Shown: positions 18,592 to 27,158 of the stretch, piece by piece
How positions within the stretch are numbered: position 1 is the first letter of the stretch
How the letters are laid out: every line of letters begins with the position of its first letter
DNA from: Solirubrobacter pauli
GTDB taxonomy: Bacteria > Actinomycetota > Thermoleophilia > Solirubrobacterales > Solirubrobacteraceae
Assembly (NCBI RefSeq): GCF_003633755.1
Contig: NZ_RBIL01000002.1
Location: 868,001 to 932,000 of the forward strand
Reading direction: 5' to 3'
DNA length: 64,000 nucleotides
Made by a program: the position numbers and the translations under genes
The notes under the pieces: generated by a model
What the model was told of the DNA's origin: nothing
The model's input: only the letters and a program-made list of their open reading frames with translations
Database searches by the model: none

Positions 18592-19206
18592 ATGATCTGG
18601 GTCTACGGGATCTGCGCGCGCGACGCCCGGCCGCCGCTGGACGTGCGCGGCCGCGGTGAGGCGCCGCTGGAGACGGTCGCGCACGGCGGCCTGCTCGCGG
18701 TCGTCAGCCAGGCCGCGGACGGCGACGAGCGGCCGAGCACGGGCGCGCTGCACGCCCACGCGCGCGTGGTCGACGCGCTGATGGACGAGACGACGGTGCT
18801 GCCGGTGCGGTTCGGGACCGGCTTCGCCGGCGCGCTCGCGGTCCGCTCGGCGCTCGCGGTCCGGCGGACGCCGCTGCTGCACGCGCTGCACCACGTCGAC
18901 GGCTGCGTCGAGATGGCGGTCCGCGCGAGCGTGCCCGACCGGCCGCGGCTGGCCGCGGTCGACCAGCTCCCGTTCCCGCCCGACCGGCGCCTGAAGGCCG
19001 CGCTTCACGAGCCGCTCGGGGGCCTGGCCGTCGCCGTCCGGGTGTGGCCGGCGCTCGTGCCCGGGGAGGTGCTGCGCGCCGCCTACCTGGTCCCGCGCGC
19101 GGAGCTGCCCGCGTTCCAGGAGGCCGCGGCCGAGCTCGAGCTCGAGTTCCCGCGGGTCCTGCTGACGTGCACCGGACCGTGGCCGCCGTACTCGTTCGTG
19201 GAGTGA
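18592..19206 (+). CDS. Orphan gas-vesicle GvpL/GvpF family protein
   Basis: A 204-residue protein with the family's N-terminal 'IWVYGIC' strand, the central ETTVLPVRFGTGF block and the diagnostic C-terminus CTGPWPPYSFVE. GvpF/L proteins help assemble or nucleate gas vesicles by binding the shell protein GvpA. No gvpA, gvpN, gvpK or other gvp gene lies in the window, so it is either isolated from its cluster or used for another purpose. ATG at 18592 follows GGAGGG at a good distance. It ends against the convergent secreted-protein gene. Confidence 0.85.
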   Translation: MIWVYGICARDARPPLDVRGRGEAPLETVAHGGLLAVVSQAADGDERPSTGALHAHARVVDALMDETTVLPVRFGTGFAGALAVRSALAVRRTPLLHALHHVDGCVEMAVRASVPDRPRLAAVDQLPFPPDRRLKAALHEPLGGLAVAVRVWPALVPGEVLRAAYLVPRAELPAFQEAAAELELEFPRVLLTCTGPWPPYSFVE

Positions 19207-20379
19207 TCAGCGCACGCGCAGCGTGCGGTCGGTGGCCGGCCCGAACGCGGAGCGGCTGGGACCGGCGGCCACGCTCAGCGTGTGACGGCCGCGGCGCAGC
19301 ACGCGCCGGAGCTGCTTCCCGGTGAGGGCGACGGCCTGGCGGCGGCCATGCACGGCGGCGACGACCCGGGTCAGGACGACGCGGCCGCCGCGCGCCAGCT
19401 GGACGCGGATCACCTTGGCCTCGGCCGGCGCGTCGAAGGACACGCGCAGGCCGTGCGCGCGAGCCCGGGTGAGGGTCACCCGCGACGGCGCGCGGACGCC
19501 CCGGACCCGCACGACCGGCGGCAGCGGCTCCTGCACGGCCGGCGGCGCCGCCTGCGGCGGGACGGCCGCGGGCGGCGGCGGCGTCGGGGGCGATGGGTCG
19601 CCGACCGGTGGAGCCTCGCGCGGCGACCGCTGCGTGAACGTGGCGGGCACGCCGGTGATGTGCGCCGGGGCGGCGGTGCTGACGTCCGGGACCGCGTAGA
19701 CCCCGGCGACGGTGACCGTGCCGTCAGCGAGGGGCGCGAGGTCCTGGTGCGGGACGGTGGCCGTCCAGGTCCCGTCGTCGGCGAGCGCCGCGGCGACCGG
19801 CGCCGTCGTCCGCGCGCCGTCCGTCGCCGTCACCGTGACGTCCGTCGCCAGCGGTTGGGCCACGCCGCGCACGACGAGGTCGGCGCCGCTGCCGCCCGCC
19901 AGCTCGGTGACGGCGTTATGGGCGTACGCCGTGATGTCGCCGCAGCCGATCGCCGGTCCGCCGCTCGTGGGCTCCGGCCCGGGCGCCACCACCGTGCTCA
20001 GCCCGCTCGAGAGCGCGACGGTGTCGCCCGCGCGGATGTCGGGCGTCAGGCCGGTCCCCCCGGGCAAGGACAGCGCTCCCGCGTGCCAGCAGTCGCCGTC
20101 CGGGTCGAAGATCGTCGGCGTGGTCGTGTTGATCGTGAACGGGAGGATCGAGGCGACCTCGACGTACTGCCCGATCACGACGGGTGTGCCGGTGCGCGCG
20201 TCGGGACGCGTGACCTGGGCGGTCGTCGCGCCGACCGGGATGCCGGTGGCGATCACCGAGTCGCCGGCGGCGTCGACGCGCAGCGTGGCCTGTTGGCCGT
20301 GCGCGACGGCGGGCGTGCTCGCGGCGATGACGCACGCCGCGAGCACGGCCCCGCCGGTGAGCGGCGTGCGGTTCGTCAT
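19207..20379 (-). CDS. Secreted protein, paralogue of the 48.4-kb gene, with shared C-terminal module
   Basis: A 390-residue exported protein: signal peptide, then a beta-rich N-terminal half with DSVIATGIPVGATTAQVTRP, GTPVVIGQY and DGDCWHAGAL...GLTPDIRAGDT. A Pro-rich linker (about 255-290) precedes a module of about 95 residues ending ALTGKQLRRVLRRGRHTLSV...LRVR. The same architecture, length and motifs occur in the gene at 48439-49608, so the two are clear paralogues. No enzymatic motif is recognised; a cell-surface or structural role is likely but unproven. ATG at 20379 lies 15 residues before the hydrophobic core. Confidence 0.75.
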   Translation of the reverse strand: MTNRTPLTGGAVLAACVIAASTPAVAHGQQATLRVDAAGDSVIATGIPVGATTAQVTRPDARTGTPVVIGQYVEVASILPFTINTTTPTIFDPDGDCWHAGALSLPGGTGLTPDIRAGDTVALSSGLSTVVAPGPEPTSGGPAIGCGDITAYAHNAVTELAGGSGADLVVRGVAQPLATDVTVTATDGARTTAPVAAALADDGTWTATVPHQDLAPLADGTVTVAGVYAVPDVSTAAPAHITGVPATFTQRSPREAPPVGDPSPPTPPPPAAVPPQAAPPAVQEPLPPVVRVRGVRAPSRVTLTRARAHGLRVSFDAPAEAKVIRVQLARGGRVVLTRVVAAVHGRRQAVALTGKQLRRVLRRGRHTLSVAAGPSRSAFGPATDRTLRVR

Positions 20380-20405
20380 GGTCAGCGGACTCTGAAGCGC
20401 TCGCG

Positions 20406-20460
20406 CCTGGCCCGAGACTGGTCCGAGGGCCGGTGCACGTCGCGCCTGAGGTCAGGCGCG
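20406..20460. promoter_or_regulatory. Inverted repeat between the secreted-protein gene and the LAL regulator
   Basis: CGCGCCTGA (20441-20449) and TCAGGCGCG (20452-20460) are perfect 9-bp arms around GG. Just before it is CCTGGCCCGAGACTGGTCC (20406-20424), closely similar to a sequence at 48269-48288 that also lies in a divergent promoter region, upstream of the paralogous gene. Possible operator for the LAL regulator or a shared promoter element. Confidence 0.35.
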
Positions 20461-20502
20461 AGCCCACGGTGAGCCGTCATCGTGTCGCCCTTGGGAGCCT
20501 CG

Positions 20503-23217
20503 GTGGAGCCGACCGGACTGCGCGGCCGGGAACGCCACTGCGCGGCGCTCGAGCAGCTGGTCGAAGCGGTCCGGTCCGGCGAAGGGCGCGCACTCGTGCT
20601 GCGCGGCGAGCCGGGGGTGGGCAAGAGCGCGTTGCTCGGGCACCTGGCGCAGGTCGCGACCGGCTTCCGGCGGCTGCGTGCCGTCGGGGTCGAGTCCGAG
20701 ATGGTGCTGCCGTTCGCCGGGCTCCACCAGCTGTGCGCGCCGCTGCTCGACGGGCTCGAGCGGCTGCCGGCGCCCCAGCGCGTCGCGCTCGCCACCGCCT
20801 TCGGCCTGAGCGACGGACCCGCGCCCGACCGCTTCCTGGTCAGCCTGGCGGCGCTCAGCCTGCTCGGCGAGGCGGCCGAGCGGCAGCCGCTGCTGTGCCT
20901 GGTCGACGATGCGCAGTGGGTGGACCGCACGTCCGCGCAGGTGCTCGCGTTCGTCGCCCGCCGGCTGCTGGCCGAGCCCGTCGGGATCGTGTTCAGCGTC
21001 CTGGACACGCCCGCCGACTTCGCCGGGCTGCCCGAGCTGCTCGTCGAAGGCCTCGACCACGGCGATGCGTGGGCGCTGCTGGACTCCGTCGTCGCCGGGC
21101 GCCTGGACCGGCGCATCGGCGACCGGATCATCGACGAGACCCGCGGCAACCCGCTCGCCCTGCTCGAGCTGCCCCGCAGCTGGACGCCCGCCGAGCTGAC
21201 GAGCGGGCTGGCGCTGTCGGACACGGCCCCGCTGTCCACGCACATCGAGCGCAGCTTCCTGCGCCGCGTCGCGCAGATGCCGGCGGACACGCAGCGGCTG
21301 CTGCTCGTCGCGGCCGCCGACCCGATCGGTGACCCGGCGCTGCTGTGGCGGGCGGCCGCACGGCTCGACCTCGACCCGGAGGCGGCGCTGCGTCCGGCCG
21401 GCGACCTGATCGCGGTCGACGCCCGCGTGCGCTTCCGTCACCCGCTGGTCCGCTCGGCCGTCTATCGCGTGGCCACGCCCGAGGAGCGCCGCCGCGCGCA
21501 CGCGACGCTCGTGCCCGCCGAGCTCGACCCCGACCGGCGGACGTGGCACCGCGCCCATGCCGCCGACGGTCCGGACGAAGCCGTCTCCGCCGCGCTGGAA
21601 GCGTCGGCCGACCGCGCGCAGGCACGCGGGAGCCTGGTCGCGGCGGTCGCGTTCCTGGAGCGGGCGGTGCAGCTGACGCCGAACGCCGGGCGCCGAGCCG
21701 CGCGTGCTCTCAAGGGCGCGCGGGCGGCCCACGCGGCCGGTGCGTCCGAGTCCGCGCCGGCGTTGCTCGAGATCGCCCGTGAAGGCCCGCTGGACGCGCT
21801 CGAGCAGGCGCGCTGCGGGCTGCTGGAGGCGCAGATCGCGTTCACCCGCAGCCGCGGCCGGGGCGTCGCCTCGCGGCTGGTGACGGCGGCCCGGCGGCTG
21901 GAGCCGCACGATCCCGCGCTGGCGCGGACCGGGTACCGGCAGGCGTTCTGGGCCGCCTGCTTCGCCGGCCACCTCGCCGATCCCAGCGGCACGCTCGACG
22001 TCGCGTTCGCCGTGCGTGCCGCGTCGGCGCGCCCCGCGCCGCGCCCGCCGGCCGACCGCATGCTCGACGGGCTCGCCACCCGCATCGTCGACGGCTACCG
22101 CGCCGGGGCGCCGGAGATGCAGGCCGCGTTGCGCACCTTCCGGACGGCACTTCCGGAGGGTCGCTTCGACCTCGCGTGGGTCTGGCTCGCGGTCGACCTC
22201 TTCGACGCCGACGCATGGCTGGAGCTCGGCACCCGCCAGGTGCAGGTCACGCGCGACGCGGGCGGGTTGACGATGCTGCCGCTGGCGTTGCACACGCTCT
22301 CCTCCTGGCATGAGCACGCCGGCGAGCTGTCCGTCTGCGAGTCGCTGCTCGACGAGGCCGACGCGATCCTGGCCGCGGTCGGCCAGGCGCCGATGACCCA
22401 CGCCCGGCTCGGCCTGGAGGCGCTGCGCGGCGGCGACGTGCCCGCGCTGATCGAGGCGAGCATCAGCGACGCGACCGAACGCGGCGAGGGCATCCTCGTC
22501 CGTCACGCCGAGCACGCCGCGGCCCGCTGGCACAACGGCCTCGGGCGCTACGACGAGGCGCTGCGCTGGGCCCGGTCCGAGCACGAGCACAACCCGCACG
22601 TGTTCTACATGACGGCGTTGCCGGAGCTGGTCGAGGCGGCCGTGCGCTGCGGCGAGGACGAGCTCGCGAGGCGTGCGCTCGAACCTCTGCGCGAGCGGGC
22701 GCACGCCGGCGCGACGCCGTGGGCGCGCGGCGTCGAGGCACGCGCCCGCGCGCTGCTCAGCGACGGCGACGAGGCCGAGGTGCTGTACCGGCAGGCGATC
22801 GCGTTGCTCACGGACTCGCGTCTGCGGGTCGAGGCCGCGCGGGCGCAGCTGCTCTACGGCGAGTGGCTGCGCGGTCAGGGCCGCCGGCGTGACGCGCGTC
22901 ATGAGCTGCACAGCGCCCAGGAGCGGTTCACCGCGATGGGGGCGACCGTGTTCGCCGAGCGCGCCGCGCGCGAGCTGCAGGCGATCGGCGGCGCGGCCCG
23001 CAGCCGCGACGAGCGCGCGGGGGAGCGCCTGACGGGGCAGGAGGCGCAGATCGCGCGGCTCGCGCGCGACGGGCTGTCGAACGCGCAGATCGGCGGCCAG
23101 CTGTTCATCAGCCCCCGGACCGTGGAGTACCACCTGCACAAGGTCTTCGCCAAGCTCGGGGTCGCCTCACGCGATCAGCTGGCCGGGCCGCTCGCCGACG
23201 AGCCCGGCGCCGCGTAG
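20503..23217 (+). CDS. LAL-type (MalT-like) LuxR family ATP-binding regulator
   Basis: A 904-residue transcription factor of the large ATP-binding LuxR type. Residues about 5-170 hold an AAA-like domain with Walker A GEPGVGKS (35-42) and Walker B LLCLVDDAQW. A long helical repeat region follows, and the last 60 residues are the LuxR winged helix (LTGQEAQIARLARDGLSNAQ, then PRTVEYHLHKVFAKLG). Its end closely resembles the regulator cut by the right edge of the window (63570 on). GTG at 20503 follows GGGAG at 5 nt and gives the usual short lead into LRGRE; an in-frame GTG at 20482 is possible. Its stop is 3 bp from the convergent YoaK-like gene. Confidence 0.9.
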   Translation: MEPTGLRGRERHCAALEQLVEAVRSGEGRALVLRGEPGVGKSALLGHLAQVATGFRRLRAVGVESEMVLPFAGLHQLCAPLLDGLERLPAPQRVALATAFGLSDGPAPDRFLVSLAALSLLGEAAERQPLLCLVDDAQWVDRTSAQVLAFVARRLLAEPVGIVFSVLDTPADFAGLPELLVEGLDHGDAWALLDSVVAGRLDRRIGDRIIDETRGNPLALLELPRSWTPAELTSGLALSDTAPLSTHIERSFLRRVAQMPADTQRLLLVAAADPIGDPALLWRAAARLDLDPEAALRPAGDLIAVDARVRFRHPLVRSAVYRVATPEERRRAHATLVPAELDPDRRTWHRAHAADGPDEAVSAALEASADRAQARGSLVAAVAFLERAVQLTPNAGRRAARALKGARAAHAAGASESAPALLEIAREGPLDALEQARCGLLEAQIAFTRSRGRGVASRLVTAARRLEPHDPALARTGYRQAFWAACFAGHLADPSGTLDVAFAVRAASARPAPRPPADRMLDGLATRIVDGYRAGAPEMQAALRTFRTALPEGRFDLAWVWLAVDLFDADAWLELGTRQVQVTRDAGGLTMLPLALHTLSSWHEHAGELSVCESLLDEADAILAAVGQAPMTHARLGLEALRGGDVPALIEASISDATERGEGILVRHAEHAAARWHNGLGRYDEALRWARSEHEHNPHVFYMTALPELVEAAVRCGEDELARRALEPLRERAHAGATPWARGVEARARALLSDGDEAEVLYRQAIALLTDSRLRVEAARAQLLYGEWLRGQGRRRDARHELHSAQERFTAMGATVFAERAARELQAIGGAARSRDERAGERLTGQEAQIARLARDGLSNAQIGGQLFISPRTVEYHLHKVFAKLGVASRDQLAGPLADEPGAA

Positions 23218-23220
23218 GTG

Positions 23221-23916
23221 TCAGTCCCCGGCCGTCACCGGCGCCCGGGCGGTGAGCAGCGCCAGCGCGAACAGGGTGAGCAGGGGCGGCAGCGCGGCCG
23301 CGAGCGGGTGCGCGTGCACCAGCAGCAGGCCGCCGCCGAGGGCACCGAGGACGAGCCCCACGAGCACGCGGGCCATTCGCGCCGGGTCGGCCTGCGTCAC
23401 GCGCCGGTCGGCCGCCTCGCGCGAGAGGTTGACCAGGGTCCCGGTCGCGGCCGTGGTGAAGACGCCCTTGATCTCGAGGGAGCCGATCGCGCTCGTCTGC
23501 ATGCCCATGGCGAGGGCGGCGATCACCGCCAGCAGCGTCGCCGCGGCGCTGGACGGCTCGCCCTCGACCACCAGCCAGCCGCCGAGGAACAGCAACTCGA
23601 TCCCGAGGACCACGCCCAGTGAGCGGGTCAGCCCGGTGGTGCCGTGGGCGCGGCGGGCGCGGCGGGCGCGGCGGGCCAGCCGAGCGGCCGCGAACACGCC
23701 GGCGGAGAAGGCCACGACGACGATGCAGACCCGGCCCAGGTCCGGGCCGCCCGGCGCGAACGCGTCCGCGGTCCCCAGCCCGAGGAAGACGAGGTTGCCG
23801 GTCATGAAGGCGCTGAACACCTTCCCGAAGACGATGAAGCTGATGGCGTCGAGCGCGCCCGATGCCGCCGACAGCAGCATCAGGGCGCCGTCGCCCGAGG
23901 TGGGGTGGGTCCGCAT
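23221..23916 (-). CDS. YoaK/DUF1275 family membrane protein
   Basis: A 231-residue protein with about six membrane segments. Family signatures are GALDAISFIVFGKVFSAFMT followed by GNLVFLG, and SLEIKGVFTTAATGTLVNL. DUF1275 proteins are widespread with poorly defined function; the conserved polar segments near 'FMTGN' suggest a channel or transporter. It lies between two regulators on a short minus-strand stretch. No signal for co-regulation is seen. Confidence 0.85.
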   Translation of the reverse strand: MRTHPTSGDGALMLLSAASGALDAISFIVFGKVFSAFMTGNLVFLGLGTADAFAPGGPDLGRVCIVVVAFSAGVFAAARLARRARRARRAHGTTGLTRSLGVVLGIELLFLGGWLVVEGEPSSAAATLLAVIAALAMGMQTSAIGSLEIKGVFTTAATGTLVNLSREAADRRVTQADPARMARVLVGLVLGALGGGLLLVHAHPLAAALPPLLTLFALALLTARAPVTAGD

Positions 23917-23994
23917 CGTGCAACCGAGGCTGCCGCCCGCGGCGAGGGCGTGGACCGGGAGCGCGACGCGTCGCCACCTTCGGGCGAGGCCGCC

Positions 23995-24699
23995 TCAGCC
24001 GAGCTGCGTGATCGTCGCTTCGACGTCGTCCGCGAGCCGCAGGGAGTGCTCACGCACGAGCCGTTCCGCGCGGTCGGCGTCGCGCTCGTGCAGCGCCGTG
24101 ACGATCGGCCCGTGGTCCACGAGCAGAGGGTCGCCCGGGTCGCGCTCGGCGGTAACGATCCCACGGACGTGCGCGAGCAGGTTGTCGGCCATGCCCGTCA
24201 GCACGGTCGAGTGGCCGAGCTCGACGATCCGCGCGTGCAGGCGCAGGTTCTCGCGCGAGTACTCGTCGAGCCGGCCGGTGCCGGCCGGCTCGGCGAGCTC
24301 GCGCAGCTCGGCGTCGGACGCCCGCTCGCAGGCCAGGCGGGCCGCGGCGGCTTCCAGCGCGCCCCAGGCGATCAGCATCTCGACGACCTCGGCCTTGCTC
24401 TTGCGCAGGATGTCGACGCCGCGGCGGGGGCGGATGCGCACCAGGCCCTCGTGCTCCAGGCGGGCGAGCGCCTCGCGCACGGGCGTCCGGCTGACGCCGA
24501 GCTCGGCCGCGAGCCGCTTCTCGTCGAGGCGGAGGTCCGCCGTGGACGCGTACACGTCCATGGCCAGGATCGCCCCGCGCAGCGCGTTGTAGGTGAGCTG
24601 CCCGACGCTCGCGGTGGCGTCGGTCAAGGAGGGCACCTCGAGCGCGTCCGTGGGCGTGCGCGCGAGCAGCTGATCACCGAGACTGGGCGCTTCTGGCAT
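23995..24699 (-). CDS. GntR family (FCD) regulator of the ThDP-enzyme operon
   Basis: A 234-residue regulator with a winged helix at about 35-100 (RLAAELGVSRTPVREALARL, then HEGLVRIRPRRGVDIL) and an FCD effector domain (about 110-230). It is the last gene of the operon 26967-23995: its start lies inside the final 26 bp of the ThDP-enzyme gene, in a different frame. The sequence around its ATG, GTATACCAGATGCCA, is repeated exactly at the start of the divergent MoeA-PBP gene. This suggests that it represses both units. No Shine-Dalgarno is present, so an internal leaderless transcript is possible. Confidence 0.88.
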   Translation of the reverse strand: MPEAPSLGDQLLARTPTDALEVPSLTDATASVGQLTYNALRGAILAMDVYASTADLRLDEKRLAAELGVSRTPVREALARLEHEGLVRIRPRRGVDILRKSKAEVVEMLIAWGALEAAAARLACERASDAELRELAEPAGTGRLDEYSRENLRLHARIVELGHSTVLTGMADNLLAHVRGIVTAERDPGDPLLVDHGPIVTALHERDADRAERLVREHSLRLADDVEATITQLG

Positions 24700-26296
24700 C
24701 TGGTATACACGATACCATCAGCGACGGGTGGGCGACGCGTGTCGCGGTGCGCTCGATCGCCACGTCGACGAGCGCCGGGCGCCGGTGGCGCTCGGCCGTC
24801 TCGACCGCCCATCCGAGCGCCGCGGCGATCGCGTCCGGCCGCTCGACCCGCCGTGCGAACGCGCCCGTGTCCGGTGGGTCGTCCATCCGGTCGGCGGCGT
24901 CGAGCAGCACGACCACGAGCGGCACCGCGTGCCGGGCGGCCACCGAGAGCTCCTCGACCAGCGTGGTGCGGTCGCCCACGATGGCGACCACCGTCGCGTC
25001 GGGGCGGCCGAGCTTCGCGCCCATGCAGGCCGCGAGCTCCCACCCGGGCGGTCCGGACCGCCCGCGGATCAGGTGCTGACGCGGCTGGTGGGCCTCCTGG
25101 AACTGGCCGGAGACGATCTCGTAGAGGTCGATGGCGGTCACGAACACGGTGGCGGCGTCGAAGTGCCGGTTGAGCTCGCGGAAGACGCGCTGCGGCTTGA
25201 TCGGCGTCTCGTCGTGGTCGTCCCGGCGGGCCAGGGCCGCGCGCCGGTGGGGGACGCGGGCCGCCCAGGCGTTGCCGTTGCGGCCCAGCCCGACACGTCG
25301 CCGCGCACCCTCCAGCAGCGCCTGCAGCGCGAGCTTGGCGTCGCCGACGATGCCGAGGTCGGGGCCGAGGACGCGGCCGAGCTCGGTCGGGTCGACGTCG
25401 ATGTGGATGAACGTGCGGTCGCCGCGGTAGACGTCGAGGTCGCCCGTGTGGTGCTCGGCGAAACGTGCGCCGATCGCGAGCACGAGGTCGGCGTCCAGGA
25501 GCGCCTCGTTCCCGGCGCGCGTCTGGACGCGAACGCCCGCGAGGCCGGCGTACAGCGGATGGTCGTGCGGGATCGTGCCCCAACCCATCAACGTCGGGAG
25601 GACCGGGATCTGCAGCAGCTCGGCCAGCTCCACCAGCTCCGCGGCGCCGTCGGCGCTCACGACGCCGCCGCCCGCCAGCAGCAGCGGGCGGGCGGCGGCG
25701 AGCAGCCGGTCGAGGGCGCGCTCGATCGCGAGCGGGTTCGGGGCGATGCGGTGCGGCCTCAGCGGCGAGTCCGCCTCCGGCGCGTAAGCGATGGGATCCG
25801 CCAGCACGTCGGTGGGCACGGCGACGTGCACCGGACCCGGGCGACCCTCGCGCGCGAGCCGGAAGGCGTCCCGCAGGACCCAGGGCAGCTGCTCGGGGCG
25901 GTCGGCGAGATAGCTGCGCTTGACCACGGAGCGCACCACGGCGCCGACGTCGACGGCGCCGAGGTGATGGCGATCCACGTGCGCGGGCGGGGTCTGCGCG
26001 GTGATCGCCAGCAGCGGGACGGAGTCCGACATGGCCGTGTGGAGGCCGGCGACGAGGTTCGCGTCGGTCGGCTTCAGCGTGCCGGCGCAGACGCCGACGC
26101 GGCCGGTGGCGCGGCTGTACCCGTCGGCGGCGTTGGCCGCGCTCTCGCCGTGGCGCGCGGTGAGCCGCCGGATCGACGAGCCGCTCAGCCCGTCGTACAG
26201 CGGCGCGAGCGACGGGTCCGGGACGCCGAACACGGCGTCGACGCCCTCGGACTCGAGCACCTTGACGGCTGCGTGGATCGCGGTGAGCTGCGTCAT
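24674..26296 (-). CDS. Degenerate ThDP-dependent enzyme, glyoxylate-carboligase/acetolactate-synthase-like
   Basis: A 540-residue protein with the three ThDP-enzyme domains. The N-terminal ESEGVDAVFGVPDPS and ATGRVGVCAGTLKPT blocks, then GRPGPVHVAVPTDVL, match glyoxylate carboligase and acetolactate synthase. The normal 'RHE' cofactor-activating Glu is absent (His49-Gly50-Glu51); Gcl also lacks it, with Val there. The C-terminal cofactor motif GDG...NN is GDR (441-443)...DA (466-467), which should weaken Mg-ThDP binding. It may be a non-catalytic or strongly modified relative. ATG at 26296 overlaps the stop of the upstream gene by 4 bp; its own 3' end overlaps the GntR gene. Confidence 0.82.
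   Translation of the reverse strand: MTQLTAIHAAVKVLESEGVDAVFGVPDPSLAPLYDGLSGSSIRRLTARHGESAANAADGYSRATGRVGVCAGTLKPTDANLVAGLHTAMSDSVPLLAITAQTPPAHVDRHHLGAVDVGAVVRSVVKRSYLADRPEQLPWVLRDAFRLAREGRPGPVHVAVPTDVLADPIAYAPEADSPLRPHRIAPNPLAIERALDRLLAAARPLLLAGGGVVSADGAAELVELAELLQIPVLPTLMGWGTIPHDHPLYAGLAGVRVQTRAGNEALLDADLVLAIGARFAEHHTGDLDVYRGDRTFIHIDVDPTELGRVLGPDLGIVGDAKLALQALLEGARRRVGLGRNGNAWAARVPHRRAALARRDDHDETPIKPQRVFRELNRHFDAATVFVTAIDLYEIVSGQFQEAHQPRQHLIRGRSGPPGWELAACMGAKLGRPDATVVAIVGDRTTLVEELSVAARHAVPLVVVLLDAADRMDDPPDTGAFARRVERPDAIAAALGWAVETAERHRRPALVDVAIERTATRVAHPSLMVSCIPDARSAQSR
24694..24717 (-). promoter_or_regulatory. GntR operator overlapping its own start codon
   Basis: TGGTAT (24701-24706) and ATACCA (24712-24717) form an inverted repeat. 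On the minus strand GTATACCAGATGCCA (24708-24694) spans the GntR ATG and is identical over 15 bp to 27144-27158. The site lies within the 3' coding end of the ThDP-enzyme gene. Confidence 0.6.
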
Positions 26297-26967
26297 GGGT
26301 CGGCCTTCCTGGTCGTGCGGGGTGGGGCGGCGGGCCGGCTGGTCCCGCCGAGGGCGGTCACGAGTGCGCACACGCGCTCGTGCCAACGCCGGTCGACGTC
26401 GAGCTCGAGCGGCTTGCCGTCGACCTCGAGCACGAGCCGGTCGAAGAGCAGGTCGCCACCGGGCCACACGGTCTCGTGCACGCGCACGCGCGCCGTCGCC
26501 CGCGGGCAGCAGAGCGCGATCTCCGTGCGGATCTGCCGGCGGGCGAGCACCAGCAGCCGCTCGCGGGTGAGCACGAGCGCGCAGTGCTCACACCCGTCCA
26601 GGTCCAACGCGCGCCGGGTGCGGTGCGGCAGGTCGATCGTGTCCAGGACGGCGACGAACGGCTCGTGGGCGAGCGCCGCCAGCACCTCCTCGGCGTGCTC
26701 GTGCTCCTCGGCGGGCACGCGCAGCGCCCAGCGCTCACCGGCGAACGCCACCACGAGCTCGTTCGGAGGCGTCCACGTCGCGTCGGCCACGACGCGCGGG
26801 AGGTCGGCCACCGGCTGGTGCGCGTCGAAGACCACGAGACGGCGCTCGGTGACGATCACCGAGCGCGGCCCGTGCCGCAACCGCAGGCCGGCCGCCACGC
26901 CACGAGCCGACGCGACGACGGGGTCCGCGACCTCCGGCAGCAGGGCGTCAGGCGGGCGGTGCCGCAC
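26293..26967 (-). CDS. Uncharacterised protein with two PH-like repeats
   Basis: A 224-residue soluble protein I cannot place in a named family. Two similar beta-rich blocks are visible, SVIVTERRLVVFD...LRVP (about 37-100) and CALVLTRERLLVLA...LELDV (about 128-210). Each has the 'xxLTxxRLLVL' strand seen in bacterial PH-like/GRAM-like domains. It is the first gene of the operon with the ThDP-like enzyme and the GntR regulator, joined by a 4-bp ATGA overlap that implies translational coupling. A scaffold or regulatory partner of the ThDP-like protein is possible. Confidence 0.7.
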   Translation of the reverse strand: MRHRPPDALLPEVADPVVASARGVAAGLRLRHGPRSVIVTERRLVVFDAHQPVADLPRVVADATWTPPNELVVAFAGERWALRVPAEEHEHAEEVLAALAHEPFVAVLDTIDLPHRTRRALDLDGCEHCALVLTRERLLVLARRQIRTEIALCCPRATARVRVHETVWPGGDLLFDRLVLEVDGKPLELDVDRRWHERVCALVTALGGTSRPAAPPRTTRKADP

Positions 26968-27143
26968 GCGCGTTCCGGACTAGCCCGTTCGGGGCGCGTT
27001 CCCCGCGGTTCGCTACCCGTCGGCGGCGCGGCGGCTCACGCTCGACTGTGGCGGGCGTCGGCTCGCCCGCCCTGGCGCCTGCCGGCGTACCTCGACCGGC
27101 TGACGCCCAGGAACCGATCCCAGTCCGCTTCTTCATGTATTAG

Positions 27144-27158
27144 GTATACCAGATGCCA
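27144..27158 (+). promoter_or_regulatory. Second copy of the GntR operator, at the MoeA-PBP start
   Basis: GTATACCAGATGCCA is identical to the element at the GntR start and includes the palindrome GGTATACC (27143-27150). The ATG at 27153 lies inside it. TATTAG nine bases before the ATG may be a -10 element, giving a leaderless mRNA. Confidence 0.6.
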
